Assembly: GCF_051020955.1 (NCBI RefSeq)
Contig: NW_027476191.1
Span: 434,001 to 498,000 of the forward strand
Direction: 5' to 3'
DNA from: Megalopta genalis
Lineage: Eukaryota; Arthropoda; Insecta; Hymenoptera; Halictidae
Length of the DNA: 64,000 nucleotides
Both the position numbers and the translations under genes were made by a program. The notes under the pieces are model-generated. The model was not told the origin of the DNA and did not search any database. It worked only from the letters and a program-made list of their open reading frames with translations. Positions 11,318 through 25,170 of this stretch are shown here, one piece after another (the first letter of the stretch is position 1; every line of letters begins with the position of its first letter).

Positions 11318-12866
11318 TATACGAAATACAAGAAGGGATACAAATCGATAATAGAAAAGAGAAGACACGAATTTTTTTCGATCGCGTCGCATAAAACAAT
11401 CGGCTCTTTTCAGGGCCATACATATTAACCCCGGAAAGTACGTCCATAAATATTATTGATAAGTGATCAGTGTTTAGTGACCATGTAGTGAAAGTAAACG
11501 TTGAAATTGCCTGCCCGGAGACATTCTTCTCTTCGTCACCGTCGGCTACAGATCAGCTGCGCAGTTCATCAAAAATTGTACGAGGTCAATGCACTATCCT
11601 CCTGCACCCATTTCCGTGCATGAAGTGGATTTACAACTAAATGGGTGAGTTTTTTATTAATTATATTCTTCATATACAAATTACATACGCCTTTTAACGC
11701 GAATATTTATTATTAAATTAGCTTTGCGAATCATTCGTTGAACTGTGTTCGGAAACGGTATTATTTAAATTAAAATATCATTTACGTACCTTGTTAAACT
11801 TCACTGTACACCTTGCTTAAAAATTTCGTATCTTACACACGAGGTGTCATGCACACTAGAAAATTAAAACGGCCGTCACGGTTAAATTACTTATTATTTT
11901 GAATTCGAAAAATTAGTAAATATTCTTCAGACATTCTGAAGTAAGAATAAATAGCGTTCTTCTTAAAATTATCACTGTAATGTAATAAAATTAAATTCGG
12001 AAGTTCACGCACCGTGACTTGTTCATTGATGCGAAAGCAGCACTTCACCTCTCATTGGTCAGTGTTTATCGTTAATAACTCGTAAACAAAGCCGCGGATT
12101 GTATTTTCGCAAAGGAAAAAGTTACTTCAAATGACCTTAGCTATCCCTCATTTTCTGCTGTTAAAATAATTGTGGAACGCCCTGTACATATATATATATA
12201 TATATATAATGGAAATTACTTTCCTTAGACATCAAATTATAAAAACATATCAATCGTAATCAAATAAAGTTTTCATTTAATCTCAAAACAAAACATATTT
12301 CAATGCTTTCTATAAATACTATAGAAATTGAAAGAGTATCAACTTCAGTTTTTTAAAATAGAACTTCTTTATTCGTCTCCTAATACTTGCCATCGATGAA
12401 AAATATGTTTATTTTGCAAAAAAATCTACTATTCCAATGTAATGTGAGATGTTGCATTGAAAATGAACTTCACGCGTTCAGTCTGCAGGGGAAATTGTGA
12501 ATGCGGCTACCTGATTGGGTTTGCGGAAATATGTCTAGTCTCAGCCCCTGACTTTTGCTGCTTAACCTCTTAAATCTGCGATTTACGTTCGAGAATTTCG
12601 GGCCGGAAACGTAAACAAGCTCGCGCAGCCTTCGAGCCATTCGCACGACTTGTACAATACGCTGATCGGGCCAATCGTAAATATTACGGGCATCGCTCGT
12701 GGTACGACGGTCGCGGTTGGTAATTTGCCCCATCACAAATAGCACAGACAAGGTTCGTGATGCGTTCTTATTATCTCTTCGTATCGTGATCAGTTTCAAG
12801 TTATTCTTGATCACATTCGCACATCGAAATTTATCTTCATAAATTCTAGAGAAGCATCCCCACAAG

Positions 12867-14132
12867 ATGTTTTCAAGAAAAAGATTTCGTGATGAGAGCA
12901 GTGAGATTTGTGCTAATAATTTTGCTAACGAAAGTGACAGTAGTGACAATATATGTTCTGTTCGAAGAAAATGCATGCGATTAGATATTGATGATACTTC
13001 TGACGACGATCAACTACCAGAGCCCTGGCTTTGGAGAGGAATAAGAAATAGTCCAAAAATCTGAGACTATACGATGACTGCTAGCCTAAGAGAGGCAGCC
13101 TCACTCTGACTTAGGAGGAAGTAGAAGAGAATTAGATATATTTAATCTAATATTTATTTGATGACATATTCTGGCAAAATATTGTAACCGAAACTAACCG
13201 GTATGCAGATCAAATACGAGTGAATCCATGCAGAACAGGAGAAATCGACGACACTTGATTTCCTGTAGATTCTAACGAAATCAAAAGATATTTTGCATTG
13301 TCCATAATAACTGCACAGGTAAAAAAACCAGAAAAACAAATGAATTGGTCGAAGAGGGCTGTTATTGAAAGGCCGATGAAATGCCTTTGAAAAGATATCT
13401 GCAAATTACAAGGTGTTTGCATTTCGCAAACAATAATCTGTTTGTCAATACAGATAAATTGAGCAAGATTAAACCTGTGATCAATTATTTGAACAAAAAC
13501 TTTAAAGAAGTATATATAATGAAAGAGAAGACAATGCTATTGATGAATCGCTCATGAAATTGTAGGGGCGCTTATCTTATAGGCAATTTAACCCGTCATA
13601 AAAGGCTGACTCATCGAAATGACTACACAAGGATCCAATCGTACTCCAAAACCACATTGTATTACAGAGTACAACAAGGGAATGAATGGAATTGATCTCC
13701 AAGACCAAATATTAGCAAGCTTTCCAGTAGTGAGGAAATACATGAAAGGAAGTAAAAAAAATATTTTTATCTGCTGGTCTAATTAATTCCTACATTTTAT
13801 GCAACGAAATAAATAACGGGTGGAAACAATGTTACGTTGACTATAGGATCAACATAGCCGAATCACTATTGAAGAATATGCCAAAACCGAATTATAGAGA
13901 ACGAGGACAATTATCTTCCGGAGATATGCCAGAAAGACTGCACTCGAAGTATTGGGCTCATTCTCCAAAACATATTGACCCAGCAGCATCAAAATTAAGG
14001 CCGTCAAAACCTTGTAGGGTTTGCCAAAAAAATAAAAAACGTATAGAAACAACGTGGGAGTGTAAGAAGTGAAAAGTTCCCTTACATCTACCAGAATGAT
14101 TCGAATTGTCTCACACTATTGCAGATTATTAA
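12867..14132 (+). pseudogene. piggyBac transposase remnant, copy 3
   Basis: Same lesions as copy 1, including the TGA at the Cys position (14070-14072). Confidence 0.8.
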
Positions 14133-14350
14133 TTTTGTATTACTGATTTTCGTGTAAATAAACTTTTTGTAGTACTTGCATCTACCACAATTATTGCATC
14201 AGGCTGTAATTACTTATCAAATATTTTTAATTTTAAAAGGGCGCCGCCGCTAATATTTATATTTGGCCCGATCATCGTACTACGGGCTATGCCCGTAATA
14301 TTCACTTTTGGCCCGATCAGCGTACTACGGGCTATGCCCGTAGTTGTCGT

Positions 14351-15076
14351 TTAACAATTTGAGCGCCACGCTGATTTTTAAGGAAGTCCCCGCCAGGCCA
14401 CGCGCGCCGCTTAAAAGCGCTGAAATTGTAGAGCCAATGTTTCTTATCGCAGTAGAAGATAGTTTACGTTAAGAACGTGATCCTTATAAGCATTCATTCA
14501 ACACGTTGGACGCCAAGTCTGTTTTGTTCTCTTTACCGTTTGACCCGCTAGATAAGATTTTATCGAAATGGATTCGTGGCCGGCATTACTTTTACGACAA
14601 ACCAGTTCATTGCAGTACTTGGTCCTGTGCAGACAAAAATTTTCTTTAACCCTAAGCGTCAAAATGCCAGTCCGAGAGTGTGTGTGAAAGACGGTCTAAA
14701 AAACAACAACACAAACTCCAAAGAAAACCGGGAAAAGGCTCTGTAGTACGAAAATATTGTTAATTATGTTATGATAAAAATGTAACAAAACATGGTAGAG
14801 TAATGGCCAGGAGAAAGACTAAGCGAGGTGTCACATTTTGTAATACCCGTAAAGGAGATCGGTTATTATGTTTACCGTGTTTGAATGAAATCCATTAATC
14901 CTGTAATGAGTCAAAATTATGTAAATTTGAAATAATTTTTCTGTAAATCCATAAAACAGTGTAAATTTTATAGTTCTATATCATGTTACACGATGTCAGC
15001 CAGTGGTGGTTGACGCGGCCTAAACGGAAAGTCTAGTGTCAGCCACCGATGGCTGACGTGGCGCTCAACGTATTAA
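14351..15076. mobile_element. TTAA-bounded piggyBac-like remnant, copy 3
   Basis: Same element; carries T14518, shared with copy 5 only. Confidence 0.6.
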
Positions 15077-15336
15077 GGGGGGATAAAAGGGACGGTTGGG
15101 TCCACCTGATGGCCTGCCATTGGCTAACTGAAACGAGATTCTAACGCAGTAGCTTCAGATTTTTATAAAAGCAACTTGCTTCGTCTTCTATCTCTCATTT
15201 TGATCCTGCTTGCCACAGAAAATCTGCGTTGCGTCGACGAGTCTGAACAGCTAGTATAGCTAGAAGGAATTGCTATAGTGTCTTCGAAGTGACAGTTTCC
15301 GTGCAACTAGAAGGAATTCTTACAGTGATTTTTACG

Positions 15337-16337
15337 ATGATTCGCTCTATTACCGATCTTGCCAAGGATTGCGCTCCTTCGAATGAGGTAATTAATTTTT
15401 GACCTTTTAATTTCGCAAGTTCGCCGTAGTTTCAGGATCATACAATTATGTTGTCCAAATTTGTATATTGTAACTGGTTTATAAAATTGATTGCCATTTT
15501 TTATAGAATCTTAAATGACTAACGTCAGAGAATGCATTAGGATCAACAGAATTAATAAAAAATTCATGATGTCATTCAAAAAGTGATATGGTTAATAGAC
15601 TCATCTAATAATTTGGAGATAAACAAAATTAAAATACAGGCTCGATAAATTATTTAACGACTAACTGAATTAATATATGCATTCTCATTAATATAATGCA
15701 TTCTCTGTTACCGTATTTAACCAATAGATGAAATAATTTTCAAATCCATTAAATTATTCTCACAAATACAATTAAGTAATTTGGCGATCAACCGAACCAA
15801 TATACAAATTTACAAAATAATATATATATGTAATAAGAACGAAATATTCGCTTTTCGTTACAGAGATCGAGAAATGGAGCGAATAACGAGGCGTCCGCTG
15901 CGATGGACGAAATACATGAACAGCTCGCAGTACGGTTTCTTGTAAAGAGATCGAAAAGCTACACGATCGGCAAACACCCGTCGTCAAGAAGACAGAGACA
16001 ATCGAGTAGGGTTGCGAGGACTGTTGCGAGGACGATTGCGAGTTCCATTCCGAGTTTGTCTGCCAGTTCGATTGCCAGATTGATTTCGAGTCCAATTGCG
16101 AATTCGATTGCGAGTTCGAGTTCGACTGTAAGTTCGACTGCGAGTCCATCTTCGAATTCGACCGCACAAGAATCTCTGCAATATTTACGCTTGGCGCCAA
16201 GAACAGGGCACAGAACCCTAGCGGAACCGCAGTTCAAGGAACCGCTAACTTATCAATGTTATTATTGCCCGAAATACTTTCTGCACAAAATGGTCTATAG
16301 ACAGCACGCAATTTGCCATATTCGGAAGCTCCACTGA
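15337..16337 (+). CDS. C2H2 zinc-finger protein, copy 4
   Basis: Exons 15337-15387 and 15864-16337. Coding sequence is identical to copy 2. The 5' leader has one private C-to-T change about 150 bp before the ATG. Confidence 0.7.
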
Positions 16338-17202
16338 TATACGAAATACAAGAAGGGATACAAATCGATAATAGAAAAGAGAAGACACGAATTTTTTTCG
16401 ATCGCGTCGCATAAAACAATCGGCTCTTTTCAGGGCCATACATATTAACCCCGGAAAGTACGTCCATAAATATTATTGATAAGTGATCAGTGTTTAGTGA
16501 CCATGTAGTGAAAGTAAACGTTGAAATTGCCTGCCCGGAGACATTCTTCTCTTCGTCACCGTCGGCTACAGATCAGCTGCGCAGTTCATCAAAAATTGTA
16601 CGAGGTCAATGCACTATCCTCCTGCACCCATTTCCGTGCATGAAGTGGATTTACAACTAAATGGGTGAGTTTTTTATTAATTATATTCTTCATATACAAA
16701 TTACATACGCCTTTTAACGCGAATATTTATTATTAAATTAGCTTTGCGAATCATTCGTTGAACTGTGTTCGGAAACGGTATTATTTAAATTAAAATATCA
16801 TTTACGTACCTTGTTAAACTTCACTGTACACCTTGCTTAAAAATTTCGTATCTTACACACGAGGTGTCATGCACACTAGAAAATTAAAACGGCCGTCACG
16901 GTTAAATTACTTATTATTTTGAATTCGAAAAATTAGTAAATATTCTTCAGACATTCTGAAGTAAGAATAAATGGCGTTCTTCTTAAAATTATCACTGTAA
17001 TGTAATAAAATTAAATTCGGAAGTTCACGCACCGTGACTTGTTCATTGATGCGAAAGCAGCACTTCACCTCTCATTGGTCAGTGTTTATCGTTAATAACT
17101 CGTAAACAAAGCCGCGGATTGTATTTTCGCAAAGGAAAAAGTTACTTCAAATGACCTTAGCTATCCCTCATTTTCTGCTGTTAAAATAATTGTGGAACGC
17201 CC

Positions 17203-17278
<76 letters not shown>

Positions 17279-17934
17279 GGAAATTACTTTTCTTAGACAT
17301 CAAATTATAAAAACATATCAATCGTAATCAAATAAAGTTTTCATTTAATCTCAAAACAAAACATATTTCAATGCTTTCTATAAATACTATAGAAATTGAA
17401 AGAGTATCAACTTCAGTTTTTTAAAATAGAACTTCTTTATTCGTCTCCTAATACTTGCCATCGATGAAAAATATGTTTATTTTGCAAAAAAATCTACTAT
17501 TCCAATGTAATGTGAGATGTTGCATTGAAAATGAACTTCACGCGTTCAGTCTGCAGGGGAAATTGTGAAAGCGGCTACCTGATTGGGTTTGCGGAAATAT
17601 GTCTAGTCTCAGCCCCTGACTTTTGCTGCTTAACCTCTTAAACCTGCGATTTACGTTCGAGAATTTCGGGCCGGAAACGTAAACAAGCTCGCGCAGCCTT
17701 CGAGCCATTCGCACGACTTGTACAATACGCTGATCGGGCCAATCGTAAATATTACGGGCATCGCTCGTGGTACGACGGTCGCGGTTGGTAATTTGCCCCA
17801 TCACAAATAGCACAGACAAGGTTCGTGATGCGTTCTTATTATCTCTTCGTATCGTGATCAGTTTCAAGTTATTCTTGATCACATTCGCACATCGAAATTT
17901 ATCTTCATAAATTCTAGAGAAGCATCCCCACAAG

Positions 17935-19200
17935 ATGTTTTCAAGAAAAAGATTTCGTGATGAGAGCAGTGAGATTTGTGCTAATAATTTTGCTAACGAA
18001 AGTGACAGTAGTGACAATATATGTTCTGTTCGAAGAAAATGCATGCGATTAGATATTGATGATACTTCTGACGACGATCAACTACCAGAGCCCTGGCTTT
18101 GGAGAGGAATAAGAAATAGTCCAAAAATCTGAGACTATACGATGACTGCTAGCCTAAGAGAGGCAGCCTCACTCTGACTTAGGAGGAAGTAGAAGAGAAT
18201 TAGATATATTTAATCTAATATTTATTTGATGACATATTCTGGCAAAATATTGTAACCGAAACTAACCGGTATGCAGATCAAATACGAGTGAATCCATGCA
18301 GAACAGGAGAAATCGACGACACTTGATTTCCTGTAGATTCTAACGAAATCAAAAGATATTTTGCATTGTCCATAATAACTGCACAGGTAAAAAAACCAGA
18401 AAAACAAATGAATTGGTCGAAGAGGGCTGTTATTGAAAGGCCGATGAAATGCCTTTGAAAAGATATCTGCAAATTACAAGGTGTTTGCATTTCGCAAACA
18501 ATAATCTGTTTGTCAATACAGATAAATTGAGCAAGATTAAACCTGTGATCAATTATTTGAACAAAAACTTTAAAGAAGTATATATAATGAAAGAGAAGAC
18601 AATGCTATTGATGAATCGCTCATGAAATTGTAGGGGCGCTTATCTTATAGGCAATTTAACCCGTCATAAAAGGCTGACTCATCGAAATGACTACACAAGG
18701 ATCCAATCGTACTCCAAAACCACATTGTATTACAGAGTACAACAAGGGAATGAATGGAATTGATCTCCAAGACCAAATATTAGCAAGCTTTCCAGTAGTG
18801 AGGAAATACATGAAAGGAAGTAAAAAAAATATTTTTATCTGCTGGTCTAATTAATTCCTACATTTTATGCAACGAAATAAATAACGGGTGGAAACAATGT
18901 TACGTTGACTATAGGATCAACATAGCCGAATCACTATTGAAGAATATGCCAAAACCGAATTATAGAGAACGAGGACAATTATCTTCCGGAGATATGCCAG
19001 AAAGACTGCACTCGAAGTATTGGGCTCATTCTCCAAAACATATTGACCCAGCAGCATCAAAATTAAGGCCGTCAAAACCTTGTAGGGTTTGCCAAAAAAA
19101 TAAAAAACGTATAGAAACAACGTGGGAGTGTAAGAAGTGAAAAGTTCCCTTACATCTACCAGAATGATTCGAATTGTCTCACACTATTGCAGATTATTAA
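17935..19200 (+). pseudogene. piggyBac transposase remnant, copy 4
   Basis: Same lesions as copy 1; TGA at 19138-19140. Confidence 0.8.
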
Positions 19201-19418
19201 TTTTGTATTACTGATTTTCGTGTAAATAAACTTTTTGTAGTACTTGCATCTACCACAATTATTGCATCAGGCTGTAATTACTTATCAAATATTTTTAATT
19301 TTAAAAGGGCGCCGCCGCTAATATTTATATTTGGCCCGATCATCGTACTACGGGCTATGCCCGTAATATTCACTTTTGGCCCGATCAGCGTACTACGGGC
19401 TATGCCCGTAGTTGTCGT

Positions 19419-20144
19419 TTAACAATTTGAGCGCCACGCTGATTTTTAAGGAAGTCCCCGCCAGGCCACGCGCGCCGCTTAAAAGCGCTGAAATTGTAGA
19501 GCCAATGTTTCTTATCGCAGTAGAAGATAGTTTACGTTAAGAACGTGATCCTTATAAGCATTCATTCAACACGTTGGACGCCAAGCCTGTTTTGTTCTCT
19601 TTACCGTTTGACCCGCTAGATAAGATTTTATCGAAATGGATTCGTGGCCGGCATTACTTTTACGACAAACCAGTTCATTGCAGTACTTGGTCCTGTGCAG
19701 ACAAAAATTTTCTTTAACCCTAAGCGTCAAAATGCCAGTCCGAGAGTGTGTGTGAAAGACGGTCTAAAAAACAACAACACAAACTCCAAAGAAAACCGGG
19801 AAAAGGCTCTGTAGTACGAAAATATTGTTAATTATGTTATGATAAAAATGTAACAAAACATGGTAGAGTAATGGCCAGGAGAAAGACTAAGCGAGGTGTC
19901 ACATTTTGTAATACCCGTAAAGGAGATCGGTTATTATGTTTACCGTGTTTGAATGAAATCCATTAATCCTGTAATGAGTCAAAATTATGTAAATTTGAAA
20001 TAATTTTTCTGTAAATCCATAAAACAGTGTAAATTTTATAGTTCTATATCATGTTACACGATGTCAGCCAGTGGTGGTTGACGCGGCCTAAACGGAAAGT
20101 CTAGTGTCAGCCACCGATGGCTGACGTGGCGCTCAACGTATTAA
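19419..20144. mobile_element. TTAA-bounded piggyBac-like remnant, copy 4
   Basis: Same element and length as copy 1. Confidence 0.6.
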
Positions 20145-20404
20145 GGGGGGATAAAAGGGACGGTTGGGTCCACCTGATGGCCTGCCATTGGCTAACTGAA
20201 ACGAGATTCTAACGCAGTAGCTTCAGATTTTTATAAAAGCAACTTGCTTCGTCTTCTACCTCTCATTTTGATCCTGCTTGCCACAGAAAATCTGCGTTGC
20301 GTCGACGAGTCTGAACAGCTAGTATAGCTAGAAGGAATTGCTATAGTGTCTTCGAAGTGACAGTTTCCGTGCAACTAGAAGGAATTCTTACAGTGATTTT
20401 TACG

Positions 20405-21405
20405 ATGATTCGCTCTATTACCGATCTTGCCAAGGATTGCGCTCCTTCGAATGAGGTAATTAATTTTTGACCTTTTAATTTCGCAAGTTCGCCGTAGTTT
20501 CAGGATCATACAATTATGTTGTCCAAATTTGTATATTGTAACTGGTTTATAAAATTGATTGCCATTTTTTATAGAATCTTAAATGACTAACGTCAGAGAA
20601 TGCATTAGGATCAACAGAATTAATAAAAAATTCATGATGTCATTCAAAAAGTGATATGGTTAATAGACTCATCTAATAATTTGGAGATAAACAAAATTAA
20701 AATACAGGCTCGATAAATTATTTAACGACTAACTGAATTAATATATGCATTCTCATTAATATAATGCATTCTCTGTTACCGTATTTAACCAATAGATGAA
20801 ATAATTTTCAAATCCATTAAATTATTCTCACAAATACAATTAAGTAATTTGGCGATCAACCGAACCAATATACAAATTTACAAAATAATATATATATGTA
20901 ATAAGAACGAAATATTCGCTTTTCGTTACAGAGATCGAGAAATGGAGCGAATAACGAGGCGTCCGCTGCGATGGACGAAATACATGAACAGCTCGCAGTA
21001 CGGTTTCTTGTAAAGAGATCGAAAAGCTACACGATCGGCAAACACCCGTCGTCAAGAAGACAGAGACAATCGAGTAGGGTTGCGAGGACTGTTGCGAGGA
21101 CGATTGCGAGTTCCATTCCGAGTTTGTCTGCCAGTTCGATTGCCAGATTGATTTCGAGTCCAATTGCGAATTCGATTGCGAGTTCGAGTTCGACTGTAAG
21201 TTCGACTGCGAGTCCATCTTCGAATTCGACCGCACAAGAATCTCTGCAATATTTACGCTTGGCGCCAAGAACAGGGCACAGAACCCTAGCGGAACCGCAG
21301 TTCAAGGAACCGCTAACTTATCAATGTTATTATTGCCCGAAATACTTTCTGCACAAAATGGTCTATAGACAGCACGCAATTTGCCATATTCGGAAGCTCC
21401 ACTGA
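20405..21405 (+). CDS. C2H2 zinc-finger protein, copy 5
   Basis: Exons 20405-20455 and 20932-21405. Coding sequence, splice sites and promoter are identical to copy 2. Confidence 0.7.
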
Positions 21406-22950
21406 TATACGAAATACAAGAAGGGATACAAATCGATAATAGAAAAGAGAAGACACGAATTTTTTTCGATCGCGTCGCATAAAACAATCGGCTCTTTTCA
21501 GGGCCATACATATTAACCCCGGAAAGTACGTCCATAAATATTATTGATAAGTGATCAGTGTTTAGTGACCATGTAGTGAAAGTAAACGTTGAAATTGCCT
21601 GCCCGGAGACATTCTTCTCTTCGTCACCGTCGGCTACAGATCAGCTGCGCAGTTCATCAAAAATTGTACGAGGTCAATGCACTATCCTCCTGCACCCATT
21701 TCCGTGCATGAAGTGGATTTACAACTAAATGGGTGAGTTTTTTATTAATTATATTCTTCATATACAAATTACATACGCCTTTTAACGCGAATATTTATTA
21801 TTAAATTAGCTTTGCGAATCATTCGTTGAACTGTGTTCGGAAACGGTATTATTTAAATTAAAATATCATTTACGTACCTTGTTAAACTTCACTGTACACC
21901 TTGCTTAAAAATTTCGTATCTTACACACGAGGTGTCATGCACACTAGAAAATTAAAACGGCCGTCACGGTTAAATTACTTATTATTTTGAATTCGAAAAA
22001 TTAGTAAATATTCTTCAGACATTCTGAAGTAAGAATAAATAGCGTTCTTCTTAAAATTATCACTGTAATGTAATAAAATTAAATTCGGAAGTTCACGCAC
22101 CGTGACTTGTTCATTGATGCGAAAGCAGCACTTCACCTCTCATTGGTCAGTGTTTATCGTTAATAACTCGTAAACAAAGCCGCGGATTGTATTTTCGCAA
22201 AGGAAAAAGTTACTTCAAATGACCTTAGCTATCCCTCATTTTCTGCTGTTAAAATAATTGTGGAACGCCCTGTACATATATATATATATATAATGGAAAT
22301 TACTTTCCTTAGACATCAAATTATAAAAACATATCAATCGTAATCAAATAAAGTTTTCATTTAATCTCAAAACAAAACATATTTCAATGCTTTCTATAAA
22401 TACTATAGAAATTGAAAGAGTATCAACTTCAGTTTTTTAAAATAGAACTTCTTTATTCGTCTCCTAATACTTGCCATCGATGAAAAATATGTTTATTTTG
22501 CAAAAAAATCTACTATTCCAATGTAATGTGAGATGTTGCATTGAAAATGAACTTCACGCGTTCAGTCTGCAGGGGAAATTGTGAATGCGGCTACCTGATT
22601 GGGTTTGCGGAAATATGTCTAGTCTCAGCCCCTGACTTTTGCTGCTTAACCTCTTAAATCTGCGATTTACGTTCGAGAATTTCGGGCCGGAAACGTAAAC
22701 AAGCTCGCGCAGCCTTCGAGCCATTCGCACGACTTGTACAATACGCTGATCGGGCCAATCGTAAATATTACGGGCATCGCTCGTGGTACGACGGTCGCGG
22801 TTGGTAATTTGCCCCATCACAAATAGCACAGACAAGGTTCGTGATGCGTTCTTATTATCTCTTCGTATCGTGATCAGTTTCAAGTTATTCTTGATCACAT
22901 TCGCACATCGAAATTTATCTTCATAAATTCTAGAGAAGCATCCCCACAAG

Positions 22951-24216
22951 ATGTTTTCAAGAAAAAGATTTCGTGATGAGAGCAGTGAGATTTGTGCTAA
23001 TAATTTTGCTAACGAAAGTGACAGTAGTGACAATATATGTTCTGTTCGAAGAAAATGCATGCGATTAGATATTGATGATACTTCTGACGACGATCAACTA
23101 CCAGAGCCCTGGCTTTGGAGAGGAATAAGAAATAGTCCAAAAATCTGAGACTATACGAGGACTGCTAGCCTAAGAGAGGCAGCCTCACTCTGACTTAGGA
23201 GGAAGTAGAAGAGAATTAGATATATTTAATCTAATATTTATTTGATGACATATTCTGGCAAAATATTGTAACCGAAACTAACCGGTATGCAGATCAAATA
23301 CGAGTGAATCCATGCAGAACAGGAGAAATCGACGACACTTGATTTCCTGTAGATTCTAACGAAATCAAAAGATATTTTGCATTGTCCATAATAACTGCAC
23401 AGGTAAAAAAACCAGAAAAACAAATGAATTGGTCGAAGAGGGCTGTTATTGAAAGGCCGATGAAATGCCTTTGAAAAGATATCTGCAAATTACAAGGTGT
23501 TTGCATTTCGCAAACAATAATCTGTTTGTCAATACAGATAAATTGAGCAAGATTAAACCTGTGATCAATTATTTGAACAAAAACTTTAAAGAAGTATATA
23601 TAATGAAAGAGAAGACAATGCTATTGATGAATCGCTCATGAAATTGTAGGGGCGCTTATCTTATAGGCAATTTAACCCGTCATAAAAGGCTGACTCATCG
23701 AAATGACTACACAAGGATCCAATCGTACTCCAAAACCACATTGTATTACAGAGTACAACAAGGGAATGAATGGAATTGATCTCCAAGACCAAATATTAGC
23801 AAGCTTTCCAGTAGTGAGGAAATACATGAAAGGAAGTAAAAAAAATATTTTTATCTGCTGGTCTAATTAATTCCTACATTTTATGCAACGAAATAAATAA
23901 CGGGTGGAAACAATGTTACGTTGACTATAGGATCAACATAGCCGAATCACTATTGAAGAATATGCCAAAACCGAATTATAGAGAACGAGGACAATTATCT
24001 TCCGGAGATATGCCAGAAAGACTGCACTCGAAGTATTGGGCTCATTCTCCAAAACATATTGACCCAGCAGCATCAAAATTAAGGCCGTCAAAACCTTGTA
24101 GGGTTTGCCAAAAAAATAAAAAACGTATAGAAACAACGTGGGAGTGTAAGAAGTGAAAAGTTCCCTTACATCTACCAGAATGATTCGAATTGTCTCACAC
24201 TATTGCAGATTATTAA
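22951..24216 (+). pseudogene. piggyBac transposase remnant, copy 5
   Basis: Same lesions as copy 1, with one private T-to-G change just after the N-terminal open frame (near 23159). Confidence 0.8.
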
Positions 24217-24434
24217 TTTTGTATTACTGATTTTCGTGTAAATAAACTTTTTGTAGTACTTGCATCTACCACAATTATTGCATCAGGCTGTAATTACTTA
24301 TCAAATATTTTTAATTTTAAAAGGGCGCCGCCGCTAATATTTATATTTGGCCCGATCATCGTACTACGGGCTATGCCCGTAATATTCACTTTTGGCCCGA
24401 TCAGCGTACTACGGGCTATGCCCGTAGTTGTCGT

Positions 24435-25160
24435 TTAACAATTTGAGCGCCACGCTGATTTTTAAGGAAGTCCCCGCCAGGCCACGCGCGCCGCTTAAAA
24501 GCGCTGAAATTGTAGAGCCAATGTTTCTTATCGCAGTAGAAGATAGTTTACGTTAAGAACGTGATCCTTATAAGCATTCATTCAACACGTTGGACGCCAA
24601 GTCTGTTTTGTTCTCTTTACCGTTTGACCCGCTAGATAAGATTTTATCGAAATGGATTCGTGGCCGGCATTACTTTTACGACAAACCAGTTCATTGCAGT
24701 ACTTGGTCCTGTGCAGACAAAAATTTTCTTTAACCCTAAGCGTCAAAATGCCAGTCCGAGAGTGTGTGTGAAAGACGGTCTAAAAAACAACAACACAAAC
24801 TCCAAAGAAAACCGGGAAAAGGCTCTGTAGTACGAAAATATTGTTAATTATGTTATGATAAAAATGTAACAAAACATGGTAGAGTAATGGCCAGGAGAAA
24901 GACTAAGCGAGGTGTCACATTTTGTAATACCCGTAAAGGAGATCGGTTATTATGTTTACCGTGTTTGAATGAAATCCATTAATCCTGTAATGAGTCAAAA
25001 TTATGTAAATTTGAAATAATTTTTCTGTAAATCCATAAAACAGTGTAAATTTTATAGTTCTATATCATGTTACACGATGTCAGCCAGTGGTGGTTGACGC
25101 GGCCTAAACGGAAAGTCTAGTGTCAGCCACCGATGGCTGACGTGGCGCTCAACGTATTAA
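24435..25160. mobile_element. TTAA-bounded piggyBac-like remnant, copy 5
   Basis: Same element; carries T24602, shared with copy 3 only. Copy 6 of the unit ends before this element. Confidence 0.6.
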
Positions 25161-25170
25161 GGGGGGATAA

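Larger units (their letters stand above)
10067..15086 (+). repeat. Array unit, copy 3
   Basis: AT tract at 12188-12208 (21 bp). It carries T at 12502 and T at 14518, two variants shared only with copy 5 (22586 and 24602). Confidence 0.95.
15087..20154 (+). repeat. Array unit, copy 4
   Basis: Longest AT tract, 17208-17276 (69 bp). Private changes include CTATCTCTC near 15187, AATGGCG near 16971, CTTTTCTTAG near 17287 and AACCTGCG near 17641. Like copies 1 and 2 it lacks the two copy 3/5 variants. Confidence 0.95.
20155..25170 (+). repeat. Array unit, copy 5
   Basis: Short AT tract, 22276-22292 (17 bp). It shares T22586 and T24602 with copy 3, and has a private ACGAGGACT near 23155 where other copies read ACGATGACT. 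Confidence 0.95.
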
